Numbered from the stretch's first letter, positions 1 through 10,260 are shown. The stretch: DNA of 64,000 nt from Limnanthes douglasii subsp. nivea (GCA_036936605.1 JAUPFV010000001.1:217959530-218023529), one strand, 5' to 3'. The notes: a model not told the origin generated them from the letters alone. Numbers and translations: made by a program.

Positions 1-112
1 ACCTCGAGGCCGAATGTTGTGTGATCCATGAAGAAGGGCTGCATGGGGACAAGTTTTATCATCAAGATGCTCTGTACATAACTAATTTTTATACTGAATA
101 GATCAATCTTAC

Positions 113-920
113 AATTAGAAGGACGACGCAGCCGACGACTCTACCGAGTTTTTCGATTGCTAAGAAACTCATAATAGACTGTCGAAGCTTGTACAGTATT
201 GATCCAGACCAGTCGTAATTGTTTATTTTGCTGAGGTCTTCAACAAAATAAAGCGTGCTCCAACCCATGATATCTTCAGATATGAAGTTGAATAGAGTGG
301 AGCACAAAAACAGTATCAACGGCCTTGCAACGTCTTCACACTCATGCTGTCCCCCTTCGCTTATGGCTTTTTCTATACGTGCCTGTAAAACCAACGACAA
401 CATGCTATGTTAGTAAAGTACAACATCCTGCTTTATAAGATGAATTCGATTTTACAGGTACCTTTATAATGATATTCGTTATTGTTTAGTATTTGCCGGT
501 CCTACTTTCCTGGCAGTTTTACCCATGAAGTATTTCTTTATCATCCTCGATTCGTCCTCCTCGCCGGGCGCGTATTTGTTGTGAAATGCTCTGGTTTTCG
601 TTAACCGCATTTTCTTCGTGCCATGCTTTATCCCGAATATAACCTTCACATAGTCTTCAGTTAGCTTTACAAACTTTGAGCCAATATAAAGGCATCTTTA
701 TCAACAAAGAACCTCTCGACGAGATACTGAATGATCAAGTAGAATTTCTTCTTTGGCAGCTCTGCCTCATTACGGATGTCAAAAGACGTTTTCAAAAGCA
801 TGTAGAAGGGTGTCTTTCATGCAGCTTCAATGTGGGTATGGGTAATACGGTTCTCTTTAAGAAGCTTCAGAAGGCTCACCAACCCTGATCTGTAATAGCT
901 TGGTTTTGTTGTCATACTTC
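113..920 (-). pseudogene. Transposon-type gene remnant, 5' exons (U1)
   Basis: Two exons of a minus-strand gene are recognisable. The first (920 to 462) follows an acceptor reading TGTGCAG and codes for peptides such as KTPFYMLLKTSFDI, but its frame is broken by stops and at least one shift near 685. The second (382 to 113) is a clean 90-codon phase-0 exon after TTTTACAG and before GTAAG, reading ARIEKAISEGG, then LILFLCSTLF, then a WSTLYFVEDLSKINNYDW-like stretch. This arrangement resembles the N-terminal domain of plant transposon-encoded proteins of the plant-mobile-domain / DUF1985-Ulp1 kind; that link is from memory of the family and needs a profile search. The 3' exons are absent in this unit, so it cannot make a full product. 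Confidence 0.6.
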
Positions 921-1533
921 CTGCACAAACACAAATCAGTTGGAGTGTCACACACCTCGCATCACAAGATGCGAACTTCCTATCTATTAGTTAAAGTGTC
1001 ACATGATTCACATGATAAGCTGCGAATTGCCTATATATCAATAGAGTATTTACAAGCAATTCGTAGTCTGGCCTACAAATTATTTGTAAATACAAGCTGC
1101 GAAATGCATGGCATACACATTCAATCAAGCTGCGAATTGCTATGAAATATATACAGATATGAAGCTGCAAATTGTTTCCATCCTGGGTGATGAAGATGCG
1201 AATTGTACTACATCGCACACGTACAAGCTGGGAACTGTTCTATTTTTTACAGGCACGTTGCAGGGATCTAGGAAATATCAAAACAACACCAAAATTAATA
1301 ATCAACTACCTAATGCACATCTAGCATACATCACAGTTCTCAGGAAAGTATTAACATTACATGCAACCAAACTTCTACCCTGGGTTCGACAATTAACCCA
1401 TAAACTCACAAACTATCGTTACTAAATACTTCGTTCCGGTATAAAAAGCAACGCAAACCGTGAAATAACAGAAAATAATTGTTCGAATTCATCAAAATCG
1501 TAAAAAAAGTACACTTTCCACGATAATGCTTAC
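921..1533 (-). repeat. Intron with degenerate GCGAATTG motifs (U1)
   Basis: This interval lies between the leader exon donor (GTAAGC on the minus strand, ending at 1529) and the acceptor at 921. Between about 945 and 1240 it holds a series of variants of one motif, roughly (C/A)TGCGAATTG, in both orientations: for example near 975, 1019, 1052, 1096, 1131, 1163 and 1194. Spacing is irregular, so it is not a satellite. The same motif clusters in the two other long introns of this gene (see 28085-28240 and 29490-29720). The rest of the interval shows nothing else I recognise. Confidence 0.55.
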
Positions 1534-1969
<436 letters not shown>

Positions 1970-3326
1970 GTCGGAAGATCTTTAGGTTTATATTCATGCA
2001 CCAATGATTTTCATTGGTTTTTGAAGTACGAATTACAACTAAGTTTTTTAATATAACTATTCAAGCACCTCGCGCTCCCATTATGGTCACTAATCTCATG
2101 ATGATTAAATATATTTTTGGGTGTAAAAACGGAAGATCTTTAGGTTTATAGTATTAAAAATATTTTATAGAGAATAGTGAGAGAAAGAAGACGCTTGTAT
2201 TTAATGTTTTTTGAAAAAAGTCCAACCCTTTTAATGAAGTTGGTTGAGATATTTATTCTCTTTTTGATATTTATGGGTCTTTTGGGTCAGATTTTGTTAT
2301 TCGGATCCATGTTATGAGCCCTCGAGCCCATACTTCAAGGTACTATGCATACAGCTGAGTCACTGGTTTACTTAGGTAACTGCTTTGTCATCAAGTTTTA
2401 ATCATTAGGTCTGAATTGTCCCTTTAAGAAAAATCCGAATTACTAGTATAGGCTTCCAAAGATATCCGATCATATCAACATTTAGTTAATCAAACATTGT
2501 GATTCGCATTTAGTTAATCAGTTGTTCATGATTTACATTTACATTGCTTTCTTTGCACATGTAATATTTGGTTTTTCATATGCAAAAGCTTCTTTCTCCA
2601 AAACCATAACCTCATCTACATTATGTACAAGACGATGAATAAAAAAATAGCATAACAAGGTTCAATAATTGTATCAGAAACCTTAAGAGATAGAAAAATG
2701 GAAAACGTGGACATCATTCGACATGGATTTGGTAGTCCCCTTAAGTATTTCTAGAAAATGATACTTTGATAATGACCACGAAGACTCATCAAAGAAATCT
2801 TTTGATAAAATCTTTCACATATCTTAGTGAATTAAAAATTATTAATTATTTATTCCTATTAATAAGTATGTCATTTTATTAAATGTAACATTTTTTTATT
2901 AATATTTTAAAAAAAAAGATAATCCTCACAAAAAATCACTGTAAATAATTTAAATAATATTTTTTTTATAAAAATAATAATATTTTTTTTTATACAGCAT
3001 TAATGATAATTATTATTTTGCTTTAATTTTTAATTTTGTACCCGTTACTATTTTTTCAATTCTATCACTTTTTACTTTTTACATTTTCACTTTTTTATAT
3101 CCTCCTTATATTTTATTATATTGTTGGTAACTAACTAACTTAGTTACTCTAACAGTATAGGAATATAACGTGAGAAAGTAAAATTAATCTATATTTAACA
3201 TTATTTAAATTATTTACAAATATTTTTTTGATTTTTTTTTTCAAATTTAATTTAAAAGGTAACATTTGATAAGTAACAAATTATTTAAATTTTCTAGACT
3301 TGTCTAAAATATTTTTTAGAGGGAAG
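1970..3326. other. AT-rich spacer (U1), no gene seen
   Basis: I find no convincing coding sequence here. The first part (to about 2850) is moderately AT-rich unique-looking sequence with two copies of the string GGAAGATCTTTAGGTTTATA at 1973 and 2130. The second part is very AT-rich with long A and T runs that vary by a few bases between units. Equivalent spacers lie upstream of each small basic ORF in the other units. Confidence 0.6.
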
Positions 3327-3569
3327 ATGGGTAGAAAGGGAACAATTGGCAGAAAAAATGAGAAGAGGGGACGAACGAGAGTGAGAAGACTATATAAAAC
3401 AAAATTAGTGATGATCGATTGCTTGCAATTCATTAAGCAACGGTATCGCCTCTTTACGTTCTTTTGTTCTTCTTCGTTTTACAATAGATCTTGTGTAAAT
3501 GAATATATATTATTGTTTTTATATTTTATTTTTTATAAAATTAAAAAAAAAATTGAACGCATTTTGTAG
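3327..3569 (+). CDS. Small basic ORF, copy a (80 aa), unknown
   Basis: The ATG at 3327 opens an 80-residue ORF beginning MGRKGTIGRKNEKRGRTRVR, with a middle part RRLYKTKLVMIDCLQFIKQ and a hydrophobic, Lys-rich tail. I do not recognise the family. A second ORF 0.6 kb downstream is clearly related, and many of the base differences between the two are silent: the leucine, lysine, phenylalanine and isoleucine codons differ while the residues are kept. That suggests past selection on protein. Against expression: the tail after about residue 45 is low-complexity and varies between units with A-run length. A splice donor could exist after the CAACG at the end of the conserved part (GTATCG). Confidence 0.3.
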   Translation: MGRKGTIGRKNEKRGRTRVRRLYKTKLVMIDCLQFIKQRYRLFTFFCSSSFYNRSCVNEYILLFLYFIFYKIKKKIERIL

Positions 3570-3936
3570 TAAAGATCAATGAGTTGTGTCAAGAGTTGTG
3601 TTAGGTTAGTCTCCAATACTTTTGATATCATTGAAACGTTGATTTATTGATTTTTGAATCGATATTATTTTTAATAGATAATTTGAGATAAGAGAAGTTT
3701 TTTTTAAAATAAATTGATAATAAATTGTAATTAAAATAAATATTTATTAAAAAAAATACATATTAATTAATAAAGTAAATAAATAAAAATTTAAAGTTTA
3801 TTGTTAATATTTATTGAGACTCGCTAAACATTTTTGTTTCTTTTGGTAGAAAACAGTAAAATTAATTAAATAAATAAAAATATGTTACATGTAGCGCTTT
3901 GGTGTATCTCTTCTCGAAAAAATAATAAGAGTGAAG

Positions 3937-4110
3937 ATGAAGAGAAATAAAACAATTGACGAGAAGATTAGGAAGAGAGGACGAAAGAACGTGAGAAGGT
4001 TATATAAAGTGAAGCCATGGATGATCGAATGCCTGGAATTTATCAAGCAATCGATATCATCTCTTTACATTTTTTGTTTTTCTTCGTTTTTTACAGTATA
4101 TCTTGTGTGA
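3937..4110 (+). CDS. Small basic ORF, copy b (57 aa), unknown
   Basis: Starts MKRNKTIDEKIRKRGRKNVR and continues RRLYKVKPWMIECLEFIKQ before a short hydrophobic end and a TGA. It is the paralogue of the ORF at 3327-3569 within a tandem duplication of about 610 bp. The conserved core is RGRxxVRRLYKxKxxMIxCLxFIKQ. The next part of a third, 5'-truncated duplicate follows at about 4480-4660 without the ATG segment. Function unknown; it may be an exon of a lost gene rather than a gene. Confidence 0.3.
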   Translation: MKRNKTIDEKIRKRGRKNVRRLYKVKPWMIECLEFIKQSISSLYIFCFSSFFTVYLV

Positions 4111-4952
4111 AGCGAAATATATTATCGATTTTTTCGGTTTTTTATGAAAGTAAGAAGAAATTGAAAGCATTTTGCACCAAGTAATCCTTAAGGTATATGA
4201 ATTAAGGATCAAGGATTTAGGAGTTGGGTCAGGTCAGTCCCCGTACTTTTGCTATCGTTTAATCCTCTATTTATTGATGTTTGAATTGATATTTCTTTTC
4301 AATAGATGATTTGAGATCGGAGAATTTTTGTTAATAAGAATAATAATAAATGTTAGTTACTCTAAAGTATGATAAATTAGAAAGAGAAAATACAAAAATA
4401 CAAAAATAAATAAATAAACTTAGTTAGGTTCTAGTATGAATTATCTTCAATTATGTTCTAGTTTTGATAATCGGATTTTCATTTTTTTATGAAATTAAGA
4501 AGAAATGGAACGCATTCGCAGCAAGGAATCCTTAGGGATAATGATGAATGAGTTTTGTCAGGTGAGTTCCCATAGTTTTGATATCGTTCAATCGTCGATT
4601 TGTTGATGTTTGAATCGATATTGCTTTTAAATAGATGATTTGAGATCAAATATATTTTCTTAACAAAATTAATAATAAATGTTAGTTACTCTAAAGTATA
4701 ATAAGTTAGAGAAGAAAAAAGAAAAAAGAAATAAATATATTTAGTTAGTTAGTATAAAAATAATAATAAAGACTTGTAGTATCTTTTATTATAGCTCTAT
4801 ACTTGGATATGAAACTTCATATATAGAAAAGAAAATCGATATGAATAAAATCTGAATGACCATAAACCGAATTCTGAATATCTAAAGTAAACTATATTAG
4901 ATGAACACAGAAAAACATCATACAAGAATCTTGACACAAAACAATATACAAC
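4111..4952. repeat. Third, truncated copy of the 0.6-kb duplication plus AT-rich spacer (U1)
   Basis: Sequence at about 4480-4660 repeats the downstream half of the two preceding modules: an ATGAAATTAAGAAGAAATGG stretch, a CCTTAGG box and the block ending GATGATTTGAGATC. It has no ORF. The region also holds, at 4767-4801, a 35-base string that recurs exactly at 5775-5809 inside the MADS leader intron. Confidence 0.6.
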
Positions 4953-4965
4953 TCAGCCTATTCTC

Positions 4966-5144
4966 GGGTCATAATCCGGGTCTATATCCGTGCCAGGGTC
5001 TTCATCTGGCGTTGTAGATGGGTCATAATCTACGTCTTCATTATTTAGGCCTGGGTCTCTATATGGGACTGCATGTGGGCCTGGGACTGCAATTTGGCGT
5101 GTGACTGCAGCTGGGGGTGGGTCTTCATCTGGATCTTCATCCAA
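4966..5144 (-). repeat. Degenerate GGGTC/GTCTTCATCTGG repeat, acidic minus-strand frame
   Basis: The + strand holds many short variants of TGGGTCT and GTCTTCATCTGG. On the minus strand this keeps one frame open for 63 codons with DEDP and DYDP motifs. It sits immediately upstream of the MADS TATA box. I read it as a degenerate minisatellite in the promoter region rather than a gene. Identical equivalents lie at 14963-15141, 34710-34888 and 55661-55839. Confidence 0.45.
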
Positions 5145-5156
5145 CGGTTACTTGGA

Positions 5157-5961
5157 TATAAATGAACCGAAAACTCGTCTTTAAAAACAAAACGAAACCC
5201 ACTTCAACTTCATACTTCACGTCTCTCGCTTTCTTGATCTCTCGATCTCTCGCTCTCTCGCTCTCTGTCGGTCTGACGGAGAATACAAATCTCCTACACG
5301 ACAAATCTCCGATCATACATTGAATCTGTATTCTTTTCAAGAGAGAAAGACAGTACTCGTACTCAATTGTGTTTTCAGCTTTTATTTACGACTCGTGATT
5401 TCGATCACTACTCATTGTTTCGATTTCGGTCCGTTCCGTTGGTTATCGGAGTTTCACATTCGGCGCTTCCACTGTATCTCCTCCGTCTGCCATTGAAATC
5501 AAGGTATTCTTGTTGAGTTCGTATCACAAATCTTGTATTATTATTTTTTGAATTTGAATTTGAATTGATATTTGAATTTAAAATATAATTCAGTTGATCG
5601 GCTTAATTAATTTCGATGATTTCTATGAGACTGAGTAACTACGTAGCCTAGGTATCTACTTGAGAATGAGGTATACCATACCATACCAGACTGATGTTAC
5701 AGGTTCGGTCTTGTTTCGCCGAGTAGTATCTTTTATTGATTTAAAGGAGAAGCAAAAGACAGAAAAAAATAATATAAAGACTTGTAGTATCTTTTATTAT
5801 AGCTCTATATTACGAAAGATTACAATGTGTTGCCATTCTCCTTGGATGATATGTTCATGCCTAGATCGATCTCTATTACCATAAGGTTGCCTTTCTTGTA
5901 TAACCAACCAACTCCTTTCTTTTCGTCTATTACAGATCTTCCTTGAACAGATTGCCACATC
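5157..5961 (+). promoter_or_regulatory. MADS promoter, CT-rich leader and 5'-UTR intron (U1)
   Basis: TATAAAT at 5157-5163 is followed some 30-60 bases later by a CT-rich tract (5218-5268, CTCTCG repeats), as in many plant leaders. The leader appears to be interrupted by an intron from a donor AAG/GTATTC at 5504 to an acceptor CTATTACAG ending at 5935; the ATG follows 26 bases later. Small frames inside the intron (for example 5660-5884) are not credible genes. Splice sites are predicted from sequence only. Confidence 0.55.
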
Positions 5962-6921
5962 ATGGTAGGAAAACCAAGAATGAGAGGTGTTCCCACCCAA
6001 AAAAGAGAAACCGCGTCGCAGAGATGCGTCACTTTCACCAAACGCCGCCAGGGCCTTTTCAGTAAAGCCGCTCAGCTTTGTCAGTTGTCTGGTGCTCAGA
6101 TCGCCATTCTCGTTACCGCTCCCTCCAACAGAAACAACTACTATGTCTTCGGTCATCCTTCAGTCGATGATCTTACCGACAGAGTTTTGTTGGCTACTAC
6201 TTCCTCCACTTCCTCAACTTCCTCAACTTCCTCCACTTCCTTGGCTTCGACATCCTCTGCTTCCACTTCCAGTTCGAGTTCCAGTTTGTGTTCGAGTTTC
6301 AGTGATCAGACAAAAACCCTAACCCTAACCCCAACGGGAAAGAAAAGAAAAAGAGATGAGATCACTCTTGATGATCGCTGCTGCTGGGACGATGACTCGG
6401 ACCTAGATCTTACCATCGAGGAGAGAATCCAGAGGATGGAGAAGCTAAAGGACCACGCACTCAAGAGGATGAGGTCAGGTGTCTTGGAGACCAAGAAACC
6501 CCAGTCACCACTTGAGAATCAGAATCCGAACCAGAATGTCCTGGCTGATCATCTTGCACTTGCTGCTGAAACTCAAGTAGATCATGATCATGATCATTAT
6601 CTAGATCTAGATCTAGACCTAGGGTTTGATCTGGATTTCGTGTTTGCTGATTCACAAACCAGCCATCAAGAAACTGTCGACGGACTCGGTAATAACAGTC
6701 GTGGTATTGAAGGCCAAGGTCCTGAACCGTACATGGCATTTCTGGAAAAGGAAATCGATGCCTTGCCTGATGATGGATATGCAATTGGGAATAGCTTCTC
6801 TGATCCGATGGGCGCTATGATTGATGAGATCGATTGTGGGTATAATAATGTTACTATGGCTAGCCGTTGCTGCGACTGCTCTTTCGATATCTTCCCACCA
6901 AATGTAACTCTTTCGTATTGA
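5962..6921 (+). CDS. Type I (M-alpha) MADS-box transcription factor, AGL62-like group (U1)
   Basis: Single-exon gene of 319 residues. Residues 4-76 form a MADS domain: CVTFTKRRQGLFSKA at 22-36 is the DNA-contacting helix signature, LCQLSGAQIAILV (39-51) the core strand, and FGHPSVDDL (63-71) the hallmark of the M-alpha AGL62/AGL28 type. A Ser/Thr-rich stretch (79-114) and a GKKRKRDE nuclear-localisation signal (126-133) follow, then a short amphipathic segment EERIQRMEKLKDHALKRM (153-170). There is an acidic His-Asp run, and YLDLDLDLGFDLDF (213-226), an LxLxLxL motif like EAR repression motifs. A conserved C-terminal module PYMAFLEKEIDAL closes the protein. No K-box, as expected for type I. 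M-alpha proteins act in the nucleus, often in gametophyte or endosperm, usually as heterodimers with M-gamma proteins. The start is the first ATG, directly before the domain. The repressor role is inference. Confidence 0.95.
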   Translation: MVGKPRMRGVPTQKRETASQRCVTFTKRRQGLFSKAAQLCQLSGAQIAILVTAPSNRNNYYVFGHPSVDDLTDRVLLATTSSTSSTSSTSSTSLASTSSASTSSSSSSLCSSFSDQTKTLTLTPTGKKRKRDEITLDDRCCWDDDSDLDLTIEERIQRMEKLKDHALKRMRSGVLETKKPQSPLENQNPNQNVLADHLALAAETQVDHDHDHYLDLDLDLGFDLDFVFADSQTSHQETVDGLGNNSRGIEGQGPEPYMAFLEKEIDALPDDGYAIGNSFSDPMGAMIDEIDCGYNNVTMASRCCDCSFDIFPPNVTLSY

Positions 6922-8363
6922 GAGTTAGGAACAGCTGACTTGAATAGAGTAGGTTTATTGTATACAATTGGAGATTACTCTAACAAATTACTACGTGTTA
7001 GAATACTGAGATTGGTGTAACAAATTAATGAGTTGTAAAGTTTAACCGTACATAAATAAATAAGAACATAGTGAGTATTATGAGTAAGGTTGCCAAGTCT
7101 GTGAGAGTACCACTTTAAGGTACTTTTATTGATGCTCCCACGAGTCCATGAATGAATGAGCACTAACATTGTCAATTCTTGTATTATACAATGTATCTCT
7201 GCTAAGATTTATCAAAACATTTCGTATGAATAAGAAAATACCAACTTATGTATATGACCAAGGTTCCCAAGTCTATCGAGTATAGGTAGACTAAACCTAC
7301 AATCTGTTATCTGTGAACAGACACAAATCAAGTATCATATGCTACCAAAATAAATTAACCTACAATCTGTTATCTGTGAACAGACACAAATCAAGTATCA
7401 TATGCTACCAAAATAAATTAAATTGAGGCTTTGCCATTTCTTTTTTCTGCTATCCTCCTTCTCCCTATTGGCTACTGCCACATTCATAGCATACTATTAC
7501 TACTATGATGGCTCACTTTTTCTACTAAAACCACTTTTCTAATAAAATTTAGTGCTGCTTCTCTTTTCTATAGATGTGGTCTGATTTGATTTTACGTGGA
7601 CTTATTGAAATTGTCTTTTTATATTCAATACTTTTCTAATACAGCTTTTTTTTCTTTTCGACTTGGTTAAACTTTAGCACTAGTTCCCACCTTTCTTTTG
7701 TTAAAATTAGTTTGACTTGTTATTTTTATTAAAATTTTAAGATAAAAAATCGATAGTAACAATCACGATCGCATGAAATGTAATAAAATTATAATTATTT
7801 TCATTTTGATTATAAGATTAGAGATGGAATGGATTATAATAGTATTGGAACATGTAGTTGTATAAAATTAAGTTAATTAAAAATTATGCTCATCTTCTAT
7901 CATCTGTAGTCTCCATCATCTATCATTTATATATAGAGTACCAAAATGAAATTAAGATTTATAGAGAACAAAAAAAAAGTTAAGAAAACAAAAAGAAAAG
8001 ATACACCAACTATAGAAATAATACTTACTAAGTCTAAGAGTAGGAGGCAGAGTGAAATGCAGAATTTGACTTCTCCTTCAGCACTTTTGCTCGTAAAGAA
8101 AAAAAATGAAAATGAGAATTTGATATGAAAGGTGTTATGATTTGGCCACTACAAATATTCAATACCCTTCAAAATAATTGTCTTTTCTCATTGAAAATTC
8201 ATGAAGTAGTACTACCACTCGCCCTATGTATATTTTAAAAAAGACTAAAATTAGATTTGATATTGATGTATGTTTTAAAGTTTTTTTATTAAATTATATA
8301 ATCGAAACTAGTTTGCGTGTGGAATTTAGACGGAAAATTAAAATATTATAAAAGTAAAATTTA
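6922..8363. other. MADS 3' flank and spacer (U1)
   Basis: The 3' flank contains AATAAATAAG near 7050, a plausible polyadenylation region. A perfect 63-bp tandem duplication lies at 7294-7419. An ATG-started 60-codon Lys-rich frame at 7946-8128 (MKLRFIENKKKVKKTKRK...) is identical in the four MADS units but has no recognisable domain, and its TATA-like string is only about 15 bases upstream; I do not call it a gene. The remainder is AT-rich. Confidence 0.5.
7294..7419. repeat. 63-bp perfect tandem duplication
   Basis: Two abutting copies (7294-7356 and 7357-7419) beginning AACCTACAATCTGTTATCTG. The same pair is present at 17291-17416, 37038-37163 and 57989-58114, so it predates amplification of the array. 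Confidence 0.95.
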
Positions 8364-9047
8364 AAGAAATCCCAATCACCACTTGAGAATCAGAATCAGA
8401 ATGCCAATGTCCTGGGTGATCATCTTGCACCAGCTGCTGAAACTCAAACAGATCTTGATCTAGAGCTAGGGTTTGATCTGGATTTCGTGTTTGCTAATAT
8501 CCAGAGCGATTTTGCTGAGGAATTTTCTGACTTTGGTGATTTACAAACCAGGCAACAAGAAAGTGTGAACGAACCGGTTAATAACAGTCATACTAATGAG
8601 GGCCAAGGTGGTGAACCGTACATGGAATCTCTGATAAAGGAAATAGATGCCTTGGGTGATGATGACAATGCAATCTCTGATCCAATGGGCTCTATGATTG
8701 ATGAGATTGATCGTGGGTATGATAATGTTGCTAATATCGAGAGGGATTTTTCAGAGGAATGTTATGACTCTGGTGATTTACAAACCAGGCAACAAGGAAG
8801 TGTGAGCGAACCGGGTAATAGTAGTCGTAGTAATGAAGGGCAGGGTCTTGAACCGTACATGGAGTTTCTGGAAAAGGAAATAGATGCCTTGGGTGATGAT
8901 GATTATGCAATTGGGAATAGCTTGTCTGATCCAAAGGGCGCTATGAGTGATGAGATTGATTGTGGGTATAACAATCTTAATTTGGCTAGCCGTTGCTGCG
9001 ACAGCTCTTTCGATTTCTTCCGACCAAATAGAGCTCTTTGTTATTGA
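8364..9047 (+). pseudogene. MADS-less paralogue of the MADS C-terminal half (U1)
   Basis: An open frame of 227 codons from 8364 to the TGA at 9045-9047 aligns with residues about 178-319 of the upstream MADS protein (KKSQSPLENQNQN versus KKPQSPLENQNPN). It retains the EAR-like TDLDLELGFDLDF and the PYMEFLEKEIDALGDDDYAI module. The MADS box and NLS are absent. The acidic C-terminal module is duplicated (about 79 residues, twice), each repeat holding DLQTRQQ and EPYMExLxKEIDALGDDD. No ATG lies at the start; the first in-frame ATG is 8622, giving 141 residues. It may be a dead 5'-truncated duplicate, a short regulator, or an alternative 3' exon; the AG at 8366 has a poor polypyrimidine tract. 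The 3' flank still resembles that of the MADS gene. Confidence 0.75.
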
Positions 9048-9297
9048 GAGTTAGAAGAGTTGACTTTGTTTTTTCGTGAATATTCATTATTGAAGTTGAA
9101 TAGAATAGGTTTACCTACACAATTTGAAATTGCTCTAGTGAATTGACAATTTTGTAGAGCTGTAAATCAGTTGACTATTGAGATTGCTCAGTAACAAGTA
9201 ACAAATGAGTCGTAAATGAGTTGTAAAGTCGAATAGAGACTATGTGATAATAGATATATAAACAATTTAATTCAGATGTGTGTTTTGGTTTTTCCAG
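9048..9297 (+). other. Intron-like segment with repeated acceptor module (U1)
   Basis: The 3' flank of the MADS-less paralogue leads into the string AACAATTTAATTCAGATGTG and ends TTTTGGTTTTTCCAG, a strong plant 3' splice site. Related modules recur at about 24811, 25107, 26231 and 26285 in the long units, some without an open frame behind them. Confidence 0.45.
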
Positions 9298-9715
9298 CTA
9301 CTTATTTCGTAACCAAAATCAAAATCCAGCGCTTCATCAAGATCCAGCCAATCTCAAGCATGATCTACGTTTAGACCAGTGTGTTCCACAGTCTCAGCTT
9401 CTTACGGCCCAAGAACTCATTCCTTTAGCTGATCCGCAAAAAGATCCTCCCGCTGATGCTGATGCTGATGCTGATGCTAATACTGATACTATTAATGGAA
9501 GTGAAGTTGTTGGTAAAATTAATAGTGGTGATTGGCATATAGATCTTCTCCAAAACGAAGCAGGAGGTTTTTTCGCAGACATTGATGATGCATATAAGGC
9601 TGATGTTGGTAAGAAGTGCGAAACCGACAACTGGATTTCCAATTTTATCAAAACACATGATATTTCTATTGGGTTTAAGGAGCTGAATCAAATATTGATA
9701 TCTGGTCACTACTAA
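9298..9715 (+). CDS. Acidic exon-like ORF (about 139 aa), unknown
   Basis: Open from the predicted acceptor at 9297 to TAA at 9713-9715. It contains NQNQNPALHQDP, a (GATGCT)n-encoded ADADADAD run, then GDWHIDLLQNEAGGFFADID and an ISGHY end. No in-frame ATG lies at the 5' side, so I read it as a last exon rather than a whole gene. Asn/Gln and Asp richness is reminiscent of the C-terminal tail of the MADS family here, but no firm alignment can be made by eye. Which exon would precede it is unclear; the nearest upstream gene ends in a stop codon 250 bases earlier. Confidence 0.35.
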
Positions 9716-10047
9716 GCATTGTTCTGTCTCATGTAGATTTATATCGAGTCCATTGTCACAAGTTCTATAGACTTATATGATATAACATTTTTAGTTTTCC
9801 GATTTATTGTATTGTGTCTATTGTGACGAGTTATATAGTTTTATACGATATTGAATCTATTGTAACCTACTGTATCTATTATCAGGAGTTATGTGTTTCA
9901 ACATGTGAATGCAATGCCAACACGAAGGATTAATTTTTACACTTGTCACTGTTGGTATTCTTGTAAATTCTCTTCTGCCTTCAACTATAATCACATACTT
10001 ATCTTCATATGTAAATTACATACAAATCACATATCTAATCATGATAC
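9716..10047. other. AT-rich spacer before the inverted-repeat arm (U1)
   Basis: Holds several variants of TCTATTGT(G/A)AC at 9750-9890. No gene is seen. A frame at 9893-10198 crosses into the arm and I reject it. Confidence 0.5.
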
Positions 10048-10216
10048 GTGTATGGAATTTAACCTTGAGTATGAACAGGTACTATTTCCATATCTAATCT
10101 ATCTAGTTCGCAGACACATAACATCTATTGAACAGCAGTTTATGTTGCAGGTCGAGATTAGGATTGTAGAATGCTTGATGTTGTACATCTGCGACTAAAA
10201 TGTACTGTTAGGGATG
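10048..10216 (+). repeat. Left arm of the 202-bp inverted repeat, truncated (U1)
   Basis: Begins GTGTATGGAATTTAACC and stops after GTTAGGGATG, 33 bases short of the arm seen in U4 (39792-39993), where it joins the start of U2. The partner arm is missing in this unit. Confidence 0.85.
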
Positions 10217-10260
10217 CACTCTAATCCCAACCATTTGAAAAACCTTGGTATCGAGGTCGG

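Noticed and set aside
3327..3569. Small basic ORF as a decayed MADS box (MGRK start)
   Set aside because: Beyond the first residues nothing matches the KRRxGLxKKAxELxxLC pattern.
5660..5884. 74-codon + frame upstream of the MADS gene
   Set aside because: Falls inside the predicted leader intron and has no family resemblance.
5797..6156. Minus-strand frames across the MADS start, and other frames overlapping the MADS gene
   Set aside because: They overlap a clear MADS domain on the + strand and have no recognisable domain of their own.
6314..6332. True telomere or interstitial telomere array
   Set aside because: Only about 2.5 units, inside a coding frame.
7946..8128. 60-codon Lys-rich ORF as a gene
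   Set aside because: AT-rich composition explains the Lys/Ile/Asn content; no domain, and the TATA-like string is too close to the ATG.
9893..10198. 101-codon + frame across the inverted-repeat arm
   Set aside because: Depends on non-coding arm sequence whose reverse copy lies nearby; no domain, Cys/His-rich by chance.
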